Shown here: positions 22,595 through 34,069 of the stretch, one piece after another | Position numbering within the stretch: the first letter of the stretch is position 1 | How the letters are laid out: the number at the start of each line of letters is the position of its first letter | Assembly: GCA_018296165.2 (NCBI GenBank) | Contig: JACKQL020000052.1 | Location: forward strand, 310,001-374,000 | DNA from: Termitomyces sp. T153 | Lineage: Eukaryota; Basidiomycota; Agaricomycetes; Agaricales; Lyophyllaceae | Length of the DNA: 64,000 nucleotides | Reading direction: 5' to 3' | Translations under genes and position numbers: made by a program | Notes under the pieces: model-generated | What the model saw: the letters and a program-made list of their open reading frames with translations, nothing else | Told to the model about the DNA's origin: nothing | Databases searched by the model: none

Positions 22595-24600
22595 TTAAAG
22601 CTCGTGCGCATATAAACGAGTTCCTATCTCGTTTTGTGCAAGATGATCCTCTTCAACTTCAAATGCACAACAGTATTGATCTCTATCCAGCAACACAAGT
22701 CCCTTTCCATCTGGTGCCCAGTTGACGTCCCTTGTATTAAATTTCTCTAAAGCAAGAGGGTAAATGGTAAGAATATCTTTGTGAAAATTATCCACTTACT
22801 AGCTGGTACACCAATGCATTCCGCTATCTCTTCTTCTTCCCCTCCCTCACCCAGCCACTCGTTGCTCCATGTATAGACACTAGAACTTCCGCAGCAAAGA
22901 ACCAGATTGCCTTTACGAACAGGATTCCAGCGTACGTGTTGAACAGGTCGAGCATGAAGAAGCACCGATCGTAATCTTGGGCTAAAACACTGTGAAGATA
23001 TTGGAAAATCAAAGATATGAACAGCCGTCGGTACGTTCTCTATCTTGGTGATCAGGAAGGTGTAATCAGAAAGAAAGAAAATATTTAACCGAATCGAACA
23101 CAAAGTAAACTGCCGTTGATATTCCAATCCATTTGTACTGTCCCGGTTTTTGGATTTGGTTTGGTGACATCGACCTTTGTGATCGGGATTACGTACGGTC
23201 CTCGAAGCCGTTCATCTGTTTCGTGCCTTCAGCAGATGCAGTAGTAGAATAGTAGATCACGCTACATGAAAGAAATCCTCGGCCTTCGGTAGCCTCAAGC
23301 CACTTTGAAGGCTCTCGCCAAACTATCTAAGACAGAAGAAGCAAGTCAATACGACCGAAATCTATGGTCAAGATAAAGAAGAAGCATACTACGCCATTTG
23401 GCACTTTACTGGACAACTCAAAAGTGGAGGTTGGTGACCAAGAAAGGTTATCCAATATATGAATCTACTAGAGTGTCAGAAATGATCGGATGCATCGTAC
23501 GAGAATGTTCAGAGGTACCTTATCATCCCATCCACCAACGGCGAGAAACATGCCATTTGGATGCCATGCAATGCATCGGATCCCAAGACCAGGATCACGG
23601 TCGGGAGAAAATGTGGCAATAATACTTCCGGCAAGATTTAGGATGTAGAGTTTGTACTGGATTGGAACCTTAGCATCTGGCAAGTACTGGTCGATAACCT
23701 TCGAACCTCTAAAGGACCTTCCCAGACTGCTAAATGATCACCTGTGGGCGAAAGGGATAAAGATGATAGTGAAACTGTGGGAAGTGGAAAGTGCTGCGCT
23801 GCTTCATCATATGGCGCCGATGGATCTTTCAATAATTCACTCACTCTAGTCAATTTATAAGAATCAAGAGCATCATAAACACCTAGTGTTTCTTTAGATT
23901 TGTGGCGTTCTGCCAGAACGAAGTATCGTCCATCCGCGCGGAATGCATAGCCTAGAAGTTATTGAATGTTGGTGAGAGTTTGTTGAACCACAACAGATTA
24001 CCTTTGTCCGGATACACAGGAAATTGTATATAAGTAGCAGCTCCTGTCGCCAGTGACCATACGGTGACACGTAACTAAGAAGCTGAAGGTTACAACTGGG
24101 GAAAACAGAAATGCAAAACAACCGACACCCCACTCAGAGAAACACAGAATTGTCCGTCCGTCGGGAGCCCACTCAACTTTTACTAGGCCTACCAGGCTGC
24201 ATCAGAGCACTGAGATTGAGGGCAGCACACGGAGAGTACCTTCCGCTCCGCAATCTATACGACCTGTCCAGTCTTCATCTTGCAATTTTTTGATATGAAC
24301 GACTCCACGTTTAGCGCAGGCAGCAAGAATGAATTCAGAATCACAAGACCACCCCAGATGAGAGATCCATGCCTCCTGAGTGGAAACCAAATGTGCTAAC
24401 GAGCTTGACTTTGCTTTGAGGGTTGTAAGAGACGCGTGGGTAGGTGATCGCGACGCGTCGAGTAGCCAGGTGCGTATGATCTGCAGGGTGTCTGTGCGCC
24501 TGACGATGAGCCTATCTTCGATGGCGGTGAGAATGAACTGGGCTCCAGGACTGAAAGAGACGAGAGAGGACGACTGTTTATAAATTTCAGTAAAGTCCAT
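22595..24600 (-). CDS. WRAP73: WRAP73/WDR8 homologue, WD40 protein
   Basis: Ten exons on the minus strand, 24600-24240, 24188-24127, 24074-24002, 23951-23707, 23656-23519, 23464-23390, 23326-23266, 23215-23090, 23039-22800 and 22746-22595, give 510 aa (human WRAP73 is 460 aa). The nine introns are 50-63 nt and all phases close. Diagnostic WDR8 blocks: a start like MDFTEIYKQSSSLVSFSPG; EWAPDGRTILCFSEWGLRVTV; GYAFRADGRYFVLAERHKSKD; GIRCIAWHPNGMFLAVGGWD; ENVPTAVHIFDF; VRWNPVRKGNLVLCCGS; DVNWAPDGKGLVLLD. In fission yeast and animals WDR8 works with Msd1/SSX2IP at spindle poles and centrosomes to anchor minus ends of microtubules. The start is at MDFTEIY because the family begins there; an upstream in-frame ATG at 24648 is disfavoured. 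Confidence 0.92.
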
Positions 24601-25344
24601 GGATTTGAAGAACTTGTTGTCAATGTTTAAATGATTAGTTAAGCACACTAATTTGAACCCCTAGCAACATTTTTGGACTTGCCTCAAATCAAGTCCATCA
24701 CCTTTTTTTATTAGCTTCGAATACTAATGAGTTACTGCAATTCAACACCAGAAGTAGTCTATGCTTTCTACCTCTTCTGTAACTGTAAATAGAGGGAACC
24801 AGACATCATCATTTTGGAACCCACCACAAAAGTTTCAAAATAGTACAAAATTATGCCAGAAACTCATTTGCAAGTGCAACATTGCTCCACCACTAATCTC
24901 TCATCCTCTACTAACAATGCAGGCATAAGATCTCTTTGCCTGAGAACTGTTGGTTTTGGTCACTTGCACTGCTGGTGCTTCATCATAACATTCAAGTTCA
25001 TGGTGTGAATGAGGTATCAGAGAGTGTGCCTGCCAGCAGGAGATTTCCTAGAATATATGTAGCAGCACATAAGAGATGGGAAAGACAAATTGTTATGAGC
25101 ACTGTATGAGATGATTGGTTGATGTGAAGAGGTGCAAGTGACATGCAACAGATTATGATTGATATCAGCAATCTTTCCACAACATTAGGTATTCTCAAAG
25201 AAAATTTTGTTGTGAAACTTTCCCTCAAGCAATATGCACTAGGCTAAGGTAGGAAAGCCACCATCAGACCACCTGCCAAGATGAACAATAGAAGGGACAA
25301 TAGAAAAACAGATATTCATTGGTGTTGGTGACATTAGCAACAAA
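24601..25344. other. CpG-free, AT-rich flank of the repeat region
   Basis: 744 bp. The WRAP73 promoter must lie at its left edge. From about 24,720 onward CpG dinucleotides vanish, marking the border between host genes and decayed repeats. I see no gene. Confidence 0.6.
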
Positions 25345-27771
25345 TTGGATTTCCTCAAAGCTGGTGTAGCTCTTCAAGGATATCTGAAGTCTGTGTGCCC
25401 CTTAGTAGGTGAGGAAGAGATTAGCAAGACTGGTACAAGACAATTCTTGTCCAATGAGCCCATGCCCAATGTCTGCCAGGCACCAGAATCAATATTTTCT
25501 TCAAGAAAAAGACAAACAGAACTACTCTTCACTGCAGATGAGAGGGCAATTTTTGAACCATATAAGGAAATGTACCAGCAAGAGCCAAATCATCAGGCTA
25601 GAACCACCATCTTAAAAGATAAAATCCTCATCAAATTTTCAACTACTGGGCCAGTAAGGGAACAGCACCAGAAACTGGAGAAGAGTGGGCAGAGAAAATC
25701 AAGGTGAGTCTCTGTTCACATCTGTTAAATCCAGACTCTCAATGCCTTCTGGTAGAAAGTTGGAAACTACATAAAAGATTCCTGGTGACCTTATAGCCAA
25801 CATGAAGATCCAAGGGCACTCATGCAAATCTCTGTTAGGGATGTGGTCCAGCAAACAATGTCAAAGGAAATTACTCATGAGATGAAAAACTTGCTGAGTG
25901 TTGAAGATCTTGACAGCTCATGACTAGAGGCATTCACAGTACAATATGGCTGTGAAAAATGTTATGAATTGGCTAAGTCCAGAAGAGGAAAACTGCTTAT
26001 GGAGGACAGCTGTTCAGTGGAGTGACAAAGGAAATCTGCTGGATATTCAGTGCAAGTGAGTAATCCCTTTTTTCATTCCAAAGTCATCATATTACTCCTT
26101 AACCCACTGGCCATCCACTATCCAGTGCCTGCTATCTGATCCTTACTTCTGTCCAATGTAGCACTGTTTGTCTCCCATCTGCTCTGGCCTATAGTGTCCA
26201 CTATCTGTCCCATGATCTGTTCTGATATTTTTTTTTTAGAAAGACAGACAAATATGGTTTGAAATGGGTTGATGATACAGACATCCTTTCTTTTAAGGAA
26301 ATGGGCATGTTGAGCTGGACTATTGTAGGTTGGATTGCAGAAGAAGGCATGACTCTTAGGGTGTAGGTGCATGTTATGCCAGATTTTAATCTTTTTTAAC
26401 AATGTTGTACTTGTAGACATGACAATATATCTCACTTGACATGGACCAACTGGTATTCATTTGAAAATATGTTTCCTAAGCTGGTAGGTAACTTTAAACA
26501 GAAGTTGGTGGACTACATGTCCACTCTCCTGGGCACACATACAACAACAAATAACACCTTGCAACAGGACACTACTTCTGTCCTGACCCATCCCAATCTT
26601 GCTCTTGAGCAAGACAGTGATGGTTTTCCAATACTACCACCTCCACTCAGCAACATAGTCCAAACCCAGCCAGAATTGGAAATGCTCATCTGAGACTACT
26701 TGAACAGCCATTATAGTAAATTTGTTGTCCTGGTTCTTTGAATTTTTCTCACTCAAAATTTTTCAGAAATTGCCTCAGGCTTCCATTACAAATCTGCTCC
26801 ATACAATGCTGTGCAGTTGAATTCTATAGAATTCATCAATTCAAGATATCTTCCTGAATCACTGGTATTTGAGGATCCCCACAATCTTGGTTGGTCAGAG
26901 CTGTTGCACCTTGTGAAGTTCTGGAAAGATTGTCAGGAAGAACATGGATCTAGTGATACCTTCTGGTGACAGGTTTATGTCAACAAGAATAAGAACAGGG
27001 TTCCTACTGAGTATGGCACTCATGCTGACCATGAAAAGATGGCTGCTGCTGCAGCATCATGTAAGGCAGCTCAAAAGAAAAGAGAATGTCAGAGGAAACA
27101 AAAGCATGTTGGGTCATCCAGTAGCAATATGGCAGTAGATTCTCCATTCTCTGGCTAGCAAATCTAGCATGGTAGTCCACCTGGATATGGCTCACAAACT
27201 CAGCATTATTGTGACTGGCAAACCCAGTATTTTAGTGCTGGATCCAGCAAGCAATCCCAGCATTGCAAGCCAACTTGATCTGTCCAGCAAATCTGGCATT
27301 GTAAGCCAACCTGATTACTCAGGCAATCCAGTCAGTGATGCTAGCACTGTATCCCCAGATCCAGCTGGCAAATCTGGCACTGTACCTATGTCTGATCTTC
27401 AAATAAGTCTTGAGATTGTCAACAATGTCACTATACAACAGCTACAGCAAAGAGAATGAAATGACCTAGTGACTCCAATCAATGGCCTAGCAGATGGGTC
27501 TTCTTGTTATGCAGTTCCTAGATCTGTTCTTGAAATTCTCAACCAGGAAGAGGACACACATGAAACAGAAACAGAGGCAACACCATATTATCAACTGGTA
27601 CATCAGAAGTGCAAGGCATCACCTGACCTGCTACCAATCATCTCAAAGAGACAAAGGAGATCTCAAGCAGAGAGATTGAAAGAGGGTGCAGTTAGTTACA
27701 GTCAGGGATCTACAACTCCAACAAGAAGTAGTACTTGCAATAAATCCACTCAAACAGCTCAGCATTGTTGA
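25345..27771 (+). pseudogene. Degenerate remnants of an unrecognised repeat-associated gene
   Basis: Open fragments in plus frames at 25345-25707, 26436-26693, about 26766-27130, 27169-27459 and 27469-27771 look like exons of one decayed gene separated by stops. The best-preserved piece (26766-26972) reads GFHYKSAPYNAVQLNSIEF, then YLPESLVFEDPHNLGWSELL, and is cut by an in-frame TGA after TFW. Around 27150-27400 an imperfect repeat of about 20 residues recurs (variants of SGKSGIVSQPD). I do not recognise the family and give no function. The whole stretch contains no CpG that I can find, as expected for old methylated repeats. Confidence 0.45.
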
Positions 27772-27976
27772 CAGACTGCATATTCCAGCAGATTTCATTT
27801 TCTGTTGTTCCTGACACATATATCCAGCACTACTTGGACTTTCCAATGGTGCAACCTTTCTGCTTGTAGCATATTGTTATTCTATAAATGCTCAGTAGCT
27901 CTAATAAGGTTCAATGAAATTATTTGCAGGTGTTAAACAAAAATAAAAAAAATGGCATGGAATATGCTAGATAATG

Positions 27977-28058
27977 CAAGCACTGGGGGTCAAACCCAGA
28001 GGTTGCAGGGATGAAAGGCTTACAAGCTTCCAAGGCAATTCCACTAGACCATAGAGCT
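27977..28058 (-). repeat. tRNA-like (SINE-like) unit 1
   Basis: On the minus strand an A-box-like TGGTCTAGTGG (28041-28051) is followed about 55 nt later by a B-box-like GGTTTGACCCC (27986-27996). The T arm can form a CTGGG/CCCAG stem. The acceptor arm does not pair well, so this is a tRNA-derived repeat or pseudo-tRNA, not a working tRNA gene. The B box has TTTGA where a functional one has TTCGA, fitting CpG decay. Confidence 0.4.
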
Positions 28059-28129
28059 GTCATATTGAGCTCAAATAGAAAAAATTGCCATGTAATTCAA
28101 GTATTGAAAATGCAAAAACCATGTTCCAT

Positions 28130-28983
28130 AATGATTATTGCCAACTGCAGGAGTCAAACCTGCAGCTGCTACATGAGATTGATACAAAGTGATAATGCAG
28201 TACCAATACACCATGTTGCTGTTGTAACAGGGTTGTATTTTAGGCATCTTGTTCAATGAAACAACTTGCATGTGTTCAACAAAAAGAAAAACTAATGGCA
28301 AAATTTCAAAGAGGCTTATTGCCAACTACAAAAGTCAAACCTGCAGCTACAACATAAGAGCAATACAAAGTAACAATGCAGTACCAATACACCATGTTGC
28401 TGTTGTAATAGGCTTGTATTTTAGGCATCCTGTTCAATGAAACAACTTGCACATATTCAACAAAAGGTCAAAAAATGAAGTTGTGATATCTATTTCCAGT
28501 TACAGGAGTTGAACCTGCAGCTGCCACATAAAAGCAATACAAAGTGACAACACAGTACCAATACACCACATTGTTGTTGTAATCTTACTATATTTCTCAC
28601 ATACTGTTCTCCTATACTGGTTTCCACTATACTGGTAACAGATAGACTACACCACCAGGGCTGCCAGCACATAGATCAAGCTGCCAGAGCTGGTAATGAA
28701 TAGACCACACTCTAGAATGTTAATCTAACCACAAATTAGTTACTGTAGCTACAGGAGTCAAAAAGTAACAACACAGTACTAATACACCACATTGCTGTTG
28801 TAATCCTACTATGTTTATGTACTATAGCTACAGGAGTCAAAAACCTGATGAAGATGAAAATTGCCAGCTATAGGAGTTGAACCTACAACTACCACAAAGA
28901 CATTGATACAAAGTGACAACACAGTACCAATACACCATGTTGCTATTGTAACAGGACTGTAGTTCAGGCATCCTGTTCAATGC
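28130..28983 (-). repeat. Array of five tRNA-like (SINE-like) units
   Basis: Five related units in the same minus orientation. A-box-like TGGTGTATTGG (or a one-base variant) occurs at 28203-28213, 28384-28394, 28558-28568, 28779-28789 and 28927-28937. Matching B-box-like elements lie at 28150-28160, 28331-28341, 28505-28515 and 28873-28883; unit 4 has lost its B box through an internal deletion. In unit 1 the T arm pairs perfectly (GCAGG/CCTGC). Spacing between units is about 150-220 bp, and the linker (TAGGCATCCTGTTCAATG and so on) repeats too. The last unit is cut by the insertion of element D at 28984. Confidence 0.5.
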
Positions 28984-30023
28984 TGTCAGGTTCTGCTGAC
29001 TACAGGGGCTCAGCTACACTGGGCAAGTCCTTACTAGGCAGATGCAATGTCCTGCACTTATAACCTAGTGCTCCAGGGTTGGTATGGAGTGAAGGGACTT
29101 GCAAGGAGAAGCTAAGGGGAGTGGTCCAAGCAAGTCTGGAGTGGTCTGGGGAAGTCTAAGACCAAGTATATTAGGTGTTGGGCTTGGGCAGGTGTCAGGA
29201 ACAGGTTGGTAGGCACACAAATAGATTGCGGGTGATGGAGGTGGAGCCAGAGTTTGATGGGGGATCAATCAAGACTTGATGGGTTCTGGGGCTGAGCAAG
29301 GAGCAAGGTCCAGAGTTGTCATAAGAATGTTTGAGGGTCATAGCATGTGCATGGAGTTTGTACTGACATCAGAGTCAAAAAGGACTTAGAGAAACAAAGG
29401 AAATAGAGACAATTGAGACAAGATGGAGGTGAGACAAGATGAGACTGAGAAAAGAAATAGATTTGAGACTAAAAATAGAAATAGAGGCAGAAAGAAACAC
29501 AAGACACAAGTAACTAGTTAATGCAATATCAAGACTGAAGTACAATGTGTTACTCTACAGATTATATACTGACTAATGGAGAGCTCTGGGGGGCAGTGGG
29601 TGTGGTGGCAGGGCTTGATGGAGCTGTGTGGAGTTGATGGGTGTCAGTTATGATTGAGGAGTGGGCCACAGCAATATTCTGATGGGATCAGTTGGGGACA
29701 CAGGTCACTCTGGTGTTGTTGTGATGCTCTGGAGGAGGTTGGATGAGTCAGGGTGGTGAGCTGGAGATGCATGATAGGGTCAGGAATGGTAGGAGAGGGT
29801 TCCAGGGGCTCAGGGGAGTCAAGGGGAGTGTTGACAGCTGTGGAGAAGGTTGTCAGAGTTAGCCAGAGGGCCATTGGGGTTTGCTGGAGAAGTGTCAGAG
29901 TTTTCCAGAGTGGCTGCAGAGAGTGTCAATGGTTGGAGGTTTTGACAAGGCATTGGGGGAGGGACTCTGGGGAAGCAAGCAGGCTGGGAACAATGTTGGG
30001 GGTCTAGAGAGTGGGTTGTGACA
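28984..30023 (-). repeat. 3' LTR of element D (reverse orientation)
   Basis: Starts TGTCAGGTTCTG and ends GGTTGTGACA, the reverse complement of the TGTCAC...CCTGACA ends shared by all LTRs here. About 1040 bp. It still contains the AATATCAAGAC motif (near 29525-29535), the complement of the self-primer sequence described for element A. CpG is almost absent. Confidence 0.8.
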
Positions 30024-30235
30024 TTACTCCCCCTTCAGCATTGAGATCCTTGAGATGCAGAGCACAGTTTGGGGATTGACAGGGCATGGGAATCAAAGTT
30101 GAGCAATATTAATCAAACAACAGTGAGCAGCAGCAGCATGGGGAACAAAGTCAAAGTGTGGCTGCTGTTTATCAGGAGGTTCTTCCCAAATCATTAAAAG
30201 GGTCAGACATACTCTGAAGCCTTCAGTCTTCACCT
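30024..30235. other. D: region between 3' LTR and accessory gene
   Basis: About 212 bp corresponding to the leader of the antisense accessory gene in the younger copies. It retains a GAGCAATATTAATCA block, a decayed form of the conserved palindrome found in A at 56576-56593. Confidence 0.4.
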
Positions 30236-31933
30236 ATGTCCTTCTCCACTTATTTCCCAGCATTGTCAGTGTTGTTCATGTTGTCCATGACATCCCCTGC
30301 CCCTTTGTCTTCCTCCACTTATTTCCCAGCATTGTCAGCATTGTCCATGTTGTTCATGGCATCCCCTGCCCCTTTGTCTTCAGGGAGGTCCAAGCCTCAC
30401 TATGGTTGCAGGCAGGTTGAGGCTGCATATCAAAGTTATGAGCGCAGGCCCACTTTTCTGTGCTCTGGAGTTGCTAATCAATCTTTACAGAATTGTCTGC
30501 AGCTGTGGCTGGCCCATTGGGGACTCCATCTCAAGGTGGAGTTTTGACAGGGTCAATTTCAGTGTTGGTGGGGCAGTTTTTGAGGCCAAATTTTAGTCCA
30601 GAGGAGATTGAGGTTGTTCTGAAGGCACTGCAGATTCCTCAATTGGAGGTGACCCCAGAGAAGTTTGCAGAGGCTGTGGGACAAGCACAGGGTCCTCCAA
30701 CCCTGGAGTGGTGTCAGGTGGAGGCTCTAGTAAGTATTCCATGTTGTTGTGCCAAGTCCTGAGCTAATTTGATTCCATAGTGTGCCATTTGTGCTTGATG
30801 CAGGAACCATTGCAGTTTTGAGGAGCTGATGCAGGGGTTCTAGCAGAACCCTTTAGTATGCATCCCATGTTGCTCAAGGCACAAGAAGTGCCTGATTTTG
30901 CTGAGTTAGCAGGTGGCCTGCATGTCAGAGGAGCAGGAGTGGGATGTGGCATGAGTAGCCATGCAGTTGCTTGAGGAGCACAAGAGCAAGGTGTTGGGTC
31001 AGGAGTTCAGAGTGGAGGGCAGAGCAAGCATGGGGCAGCCCGCAATGAAGGTGGGACTCCCATGGGGTGGGCAGAGGGAGGGAGCTCCCACAGTGCACAA
31101 CATTACTGGAGGTGGGGCCCAGTAAGCAGCTATGGGGGGCAGAATCAATAGCAGGCCCTCCCGGGCTACACATATACTCCTCCAGGTTGGGGGCCCTGGT
31201 GGGTCTGGCAGGGATTCTGGTCCTTCCTCTGCCATCCCTGAGATGTTTTGGCAGTGGTGGGTGGAGGCATTATCCCAGCTGTTGGCGTTATGTAAGGAGG
31301 AGATAATGAGGTTCAGCGGGAGTGTGATGAGGCATGGAGAGATTGGGATTTGGCATGGTGGGAGTTAGAGGGGACTGTGTGGATGATTGCAGAGGGGTTG
31401 CTGGAGGTGCAGGAGTTGTGGAAATGGCTGGTGCAGTCAGAGGTGCAGGTAGAGCAAAGAGCAGAGGTGCAGCAAGGGACTGTGGTGGCAGAGGGAGCCA
31501 GGATGGAGGCAGGGAGGCAGCATAAGGAGTGGTTGGCCAATGAGGTGGCTTTAGGATGGAGGGGGGTAATGCATGAGTTCCTCTGCTTCTCTTCTCTTTC
31601 ATTATGCTGATACTGAGCTCTCTAAACTGGGTTCAATAGCACTGCATCCTTCTTGACAGAGTGTCAGCTGCTCATGCCTTAGTGCAAGATGGGTTGGTGT
31701 GGATGCCTGGAGAGCTTCTATTGGAGTTGGAGCAGGGGTTCAGGCAGATGGGGTGGCTGTTGGCAGGGCACCAGCAATGGAGTGTGGCAGACTCTGGAGC
31801 ATAGTAGGAGATAGCAACCAATGTGGGGGAGCCATTGCTGGGGCAGCCAGAGGTCCTCACTGTCATGGTTGCACAGATGGAAGTAGATCTGATTAGGAGT
31901 AGGGTGTGGAGGATCCTGGAGGAGAGGGAGTGA
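30236..31933 (+). pseudogene. Decayed accessory (Zn-cluster/coiled-coil) gene of element D
   Basis: Plus-strand remnants align in order with the antisense gene of element A. An MSFSTYFPA start is followed by VTPEKFAEAVGQAQGPPTLEWCQ (split here as VTPEKFAEAV / GPPTLEWCQ), then a decayed Cys-rich segment (30782-30900) still showing Cys-x2-Cys-x6-Cys but with an internal stop. After that come a coiled-coil region and a C-terminal block near 31600-31930. Intron positions appear conserved. It is clearly non-functional. Confidence 0.65.
30241..30377 (+). repeat. Tandem duplication, about 68 bp x 2
   Basis: Two adjacent near-identical copies, each containing CCACTTATTTCCCAGCATTG and ending CATCCCCTGCCCCTTTGTCT. 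It duplicates the start of the D accessory gene remnant. Confidence 0.8.
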
Positions 31934-32149
31934 AGGGGGTTTTTGGACTTTGATTTCTTGTTACCCCATACTTCTCCCAACCTTATCTGTATAATTTTGT
32001 ATCCTGTAGCCTGTTTATATTAAGTTTCTTGCAGTTCTGCTAAGCATAAAAGCTTCAGATTGTGAGGGGGAGGAGTAAGTGAAAACACATAGGAGTTACT
32101 CATGGGAGTTGAATCCCTGATGAACTTAGAGGCAGGGGTTACACCCACT

Positions 32150-32895
32150 AGTGCCATCTGTTTTTACTAGTCCTGGGGGTCCCAGAGCTTGGTGGGATGC
32201 CATCAATGGAAGTTCCAGAGTTTGTCAGAGGCTCCATTGAGGTTTTTTTAGAGTTTTCAAGTGTCATTCTCAGGTCTGTAGCCCTTCCAGCAGACCACAT
32301 ACTGGGGTTGGCTGTGGACCATGCAGGAGTCGAGGATTTGGTCGACCTCATAGTGATATTTGTCCTCAACCTTGACAGGGGGTGGTTGACTGGGGCATTG
32401 CCCAGAGAAGGGGTCCAGAGCATGTTTTTTGAGGAGTTGTATGTGGAACATGGGGTGGAGGCCCTTCAGGCCTGAGAGTAAGTCGAGCTTATAGGCATGC
32501 ATGGAGACCTTCCAGAGGACTTTGAAAGGGCTGAGACATTTGTGATTGAGCTTGATAGAGGGCCTCTGGGTCTTGAGATTTTGTTAATCAAGCCAGACCA
32601 AGGTGCTTAGGGGCCAGTTGGGGGTCAGTATGCATTGGGGGTCAGCATGCCTAGAGTAGGCTCAATTGGCAGTGTTGATCTCATCCCAGAGGAACTAGTG
32701 AAGGGACCAGAGGTCTTTGGCAACTTTGTGGGCAACATGGAAGGGAATGTATTTGAGGGATAGCATTGGGGGTCAGCATGCCTAGAGTAGGCTCAATTGG
32801 CAGTGTTGATCTCATCCCAGAGGAACTAGGGAAGGGACCAGAGGTCTTTGGCAACTTTGTGAGCAACATGGAAGGGAATGTATTTGAGGGATAGC
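32150..32895 (-). pseudogene. Element D pol remnant: integrase C-terminus and chromodomain
   Basis: Minus-strand translation in broken frames gives [20 protein letters not shown] (GPY/F-type region) and a chromodomain-like [10 protein letters not shown]...YVVCWKGY stretch, then a decayed end. It corresponds to pol of element A from about 54,000 to 54,530. Stops and frameshifts make it non-functional. Confidence 0.75.
32632..32895. repeat. 131-bp tandem repeats in element D (two of three copies)
   Basis: GCATTGGGGGTCAGCATGCC recurs at 32632 and 32763, a period of 131 bp. A third copy continues at 38960, directly after B1. When B1 and one target duplication are subtracted the third copy is again exactly 131 bp on, so D had a triplication of part of its integrase region before B1 arrived. 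The length is not a multiple of three. Confidence 0.85.
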
Positions 32896-34056
32896 TGTCA
32901 CGACCCATTCCCCAAAGCCCCGCACATCGTCCATCAAACCCCCGAACCCCCAAAAGGACCCCCAACGCTCCGCCGAACTTCCGCCCATGCCCACGCCTAC
33001 TTCGGCTAACTCCGACACATCCCCGGCTAACTCCGACGGCCCCCTGGCCAACTTCGATGCCTGCCCCGCAGCCACTGACACTTACCCTGGGCTTCCCAAA
33101 CCCCGAGAACCACCCCCGCTATTCCTGATCTTCGCCCACCATCAACTCGACACCCTGCTTCCTCCGACCTATTCCGGAATATCACGACAACCTCGGAACA
33201 ACCCGCGATCCCATCAACGTATCAGCGCGGCACGACCTGCGATCACAACCGACACCCGCCCACTCCGTCAAGCCCCGCCAAGCCCCGCCGCCACAGCCGA
33301 CGTACCCCGAAGTCCTCCGGTAGTCAGTATATAAGTCATCGAGTAGCTCTTCGTACTCCGGTCTTGATATTGCTTAACGTTACCTATGGTCTGATTGTTT
33401 CCTTTTTGTGTTTCGTGTTCGTTTTCGTATCTCTTTCTCCTTACTCTCAGTTTCCCGGTCTTATCTCAGTCTCCCGGTCTTATCTCAGTCTCCCGGTCTT
33501 ATCTCAGTCTCCCGGTCTTGTCTCGTCCCCTTTTTGTTATCGTTCTCGTTATCGTTTCGTACCTCCACTCGAATCTACTCTTGTTCCATATTGTCTTGTC
33601 CGATGCCGTCTCGGTGACGTCGTCTGACCCTTGTGCCCAATTCTTCATTAACCCTAACGACCTCACGAACTCCGCGATTATAATTACGAACCCCGACACT
33701 CCTTACCAGGTCCGAACCTCACTCTTCGCTCGGTCCCGGACTCCATCAACTCCAAATGATCTCCCATCAAACTCCGGCTCCGCCCCCATTGATCACACAG
33801 CCACCTACTCCCTTGCTTCCGCAAATCTCCCGTACGGCCTTCTGCCTGAACCCCGCCAAGACCGTCTCGTTTCCCCACAATCCGACTTCTCCGGACCTTC
33901 CCGGACCTGTCTGGATTACATCTCCCCAATTACCCGCGCAAACCACCAGGACCCAGAACGTCTTCGAGTGTCCGGTCACCAATGCAGGGGAATCACGCCC
34001 GCCTAGTAAGGACTCGCCCAGTGCAGCTGCGCCCCCGAGGTCAGCGGACCCTGACA
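32896..34056 (+). repeat. B1 5' LTR
   Basis: 1161 bp, TGTCACGACC...GGACCCTGACA. A TATATAA box at 33328-33334 lies 32 nt upstream of GGTCTTGATATT (33360-33371), the predicted transcript start and self-primer. A run of short repeats (CAGTCTCCCGGTCTTATCT units, 33449-33520) lies in the R/U5 part. Confidence 0.9.
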
Positions 34057-34069
34057 TAATATCAAGACC
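34057..34069 (+). promoter_or_regulatory. B1 primer-binding site (self-primer complement)
   Basis: TAATATCAAGACC directly abuts the LTR end. Twelve of 13 bases are complementary to GGTCTTGATATTG at the predicted 5' end of the transcript in the same LTR. Confidence 0.7.

Noticed and set aside
27977..28983. Functional tRNA genes on the minus strand
   Set aside because: Acceptor and anticodon arms do not pair, B boxes are mutated, and the spacing is long; they fit tRNA-derived repeats.
33449..33520. CRISPR-like short repeat array (CTCCCGGTCTTATCTCAGT units)
   Set aside because: A direct tandem microrepeat without spacers, inside an LTR of a eukaryotic element.
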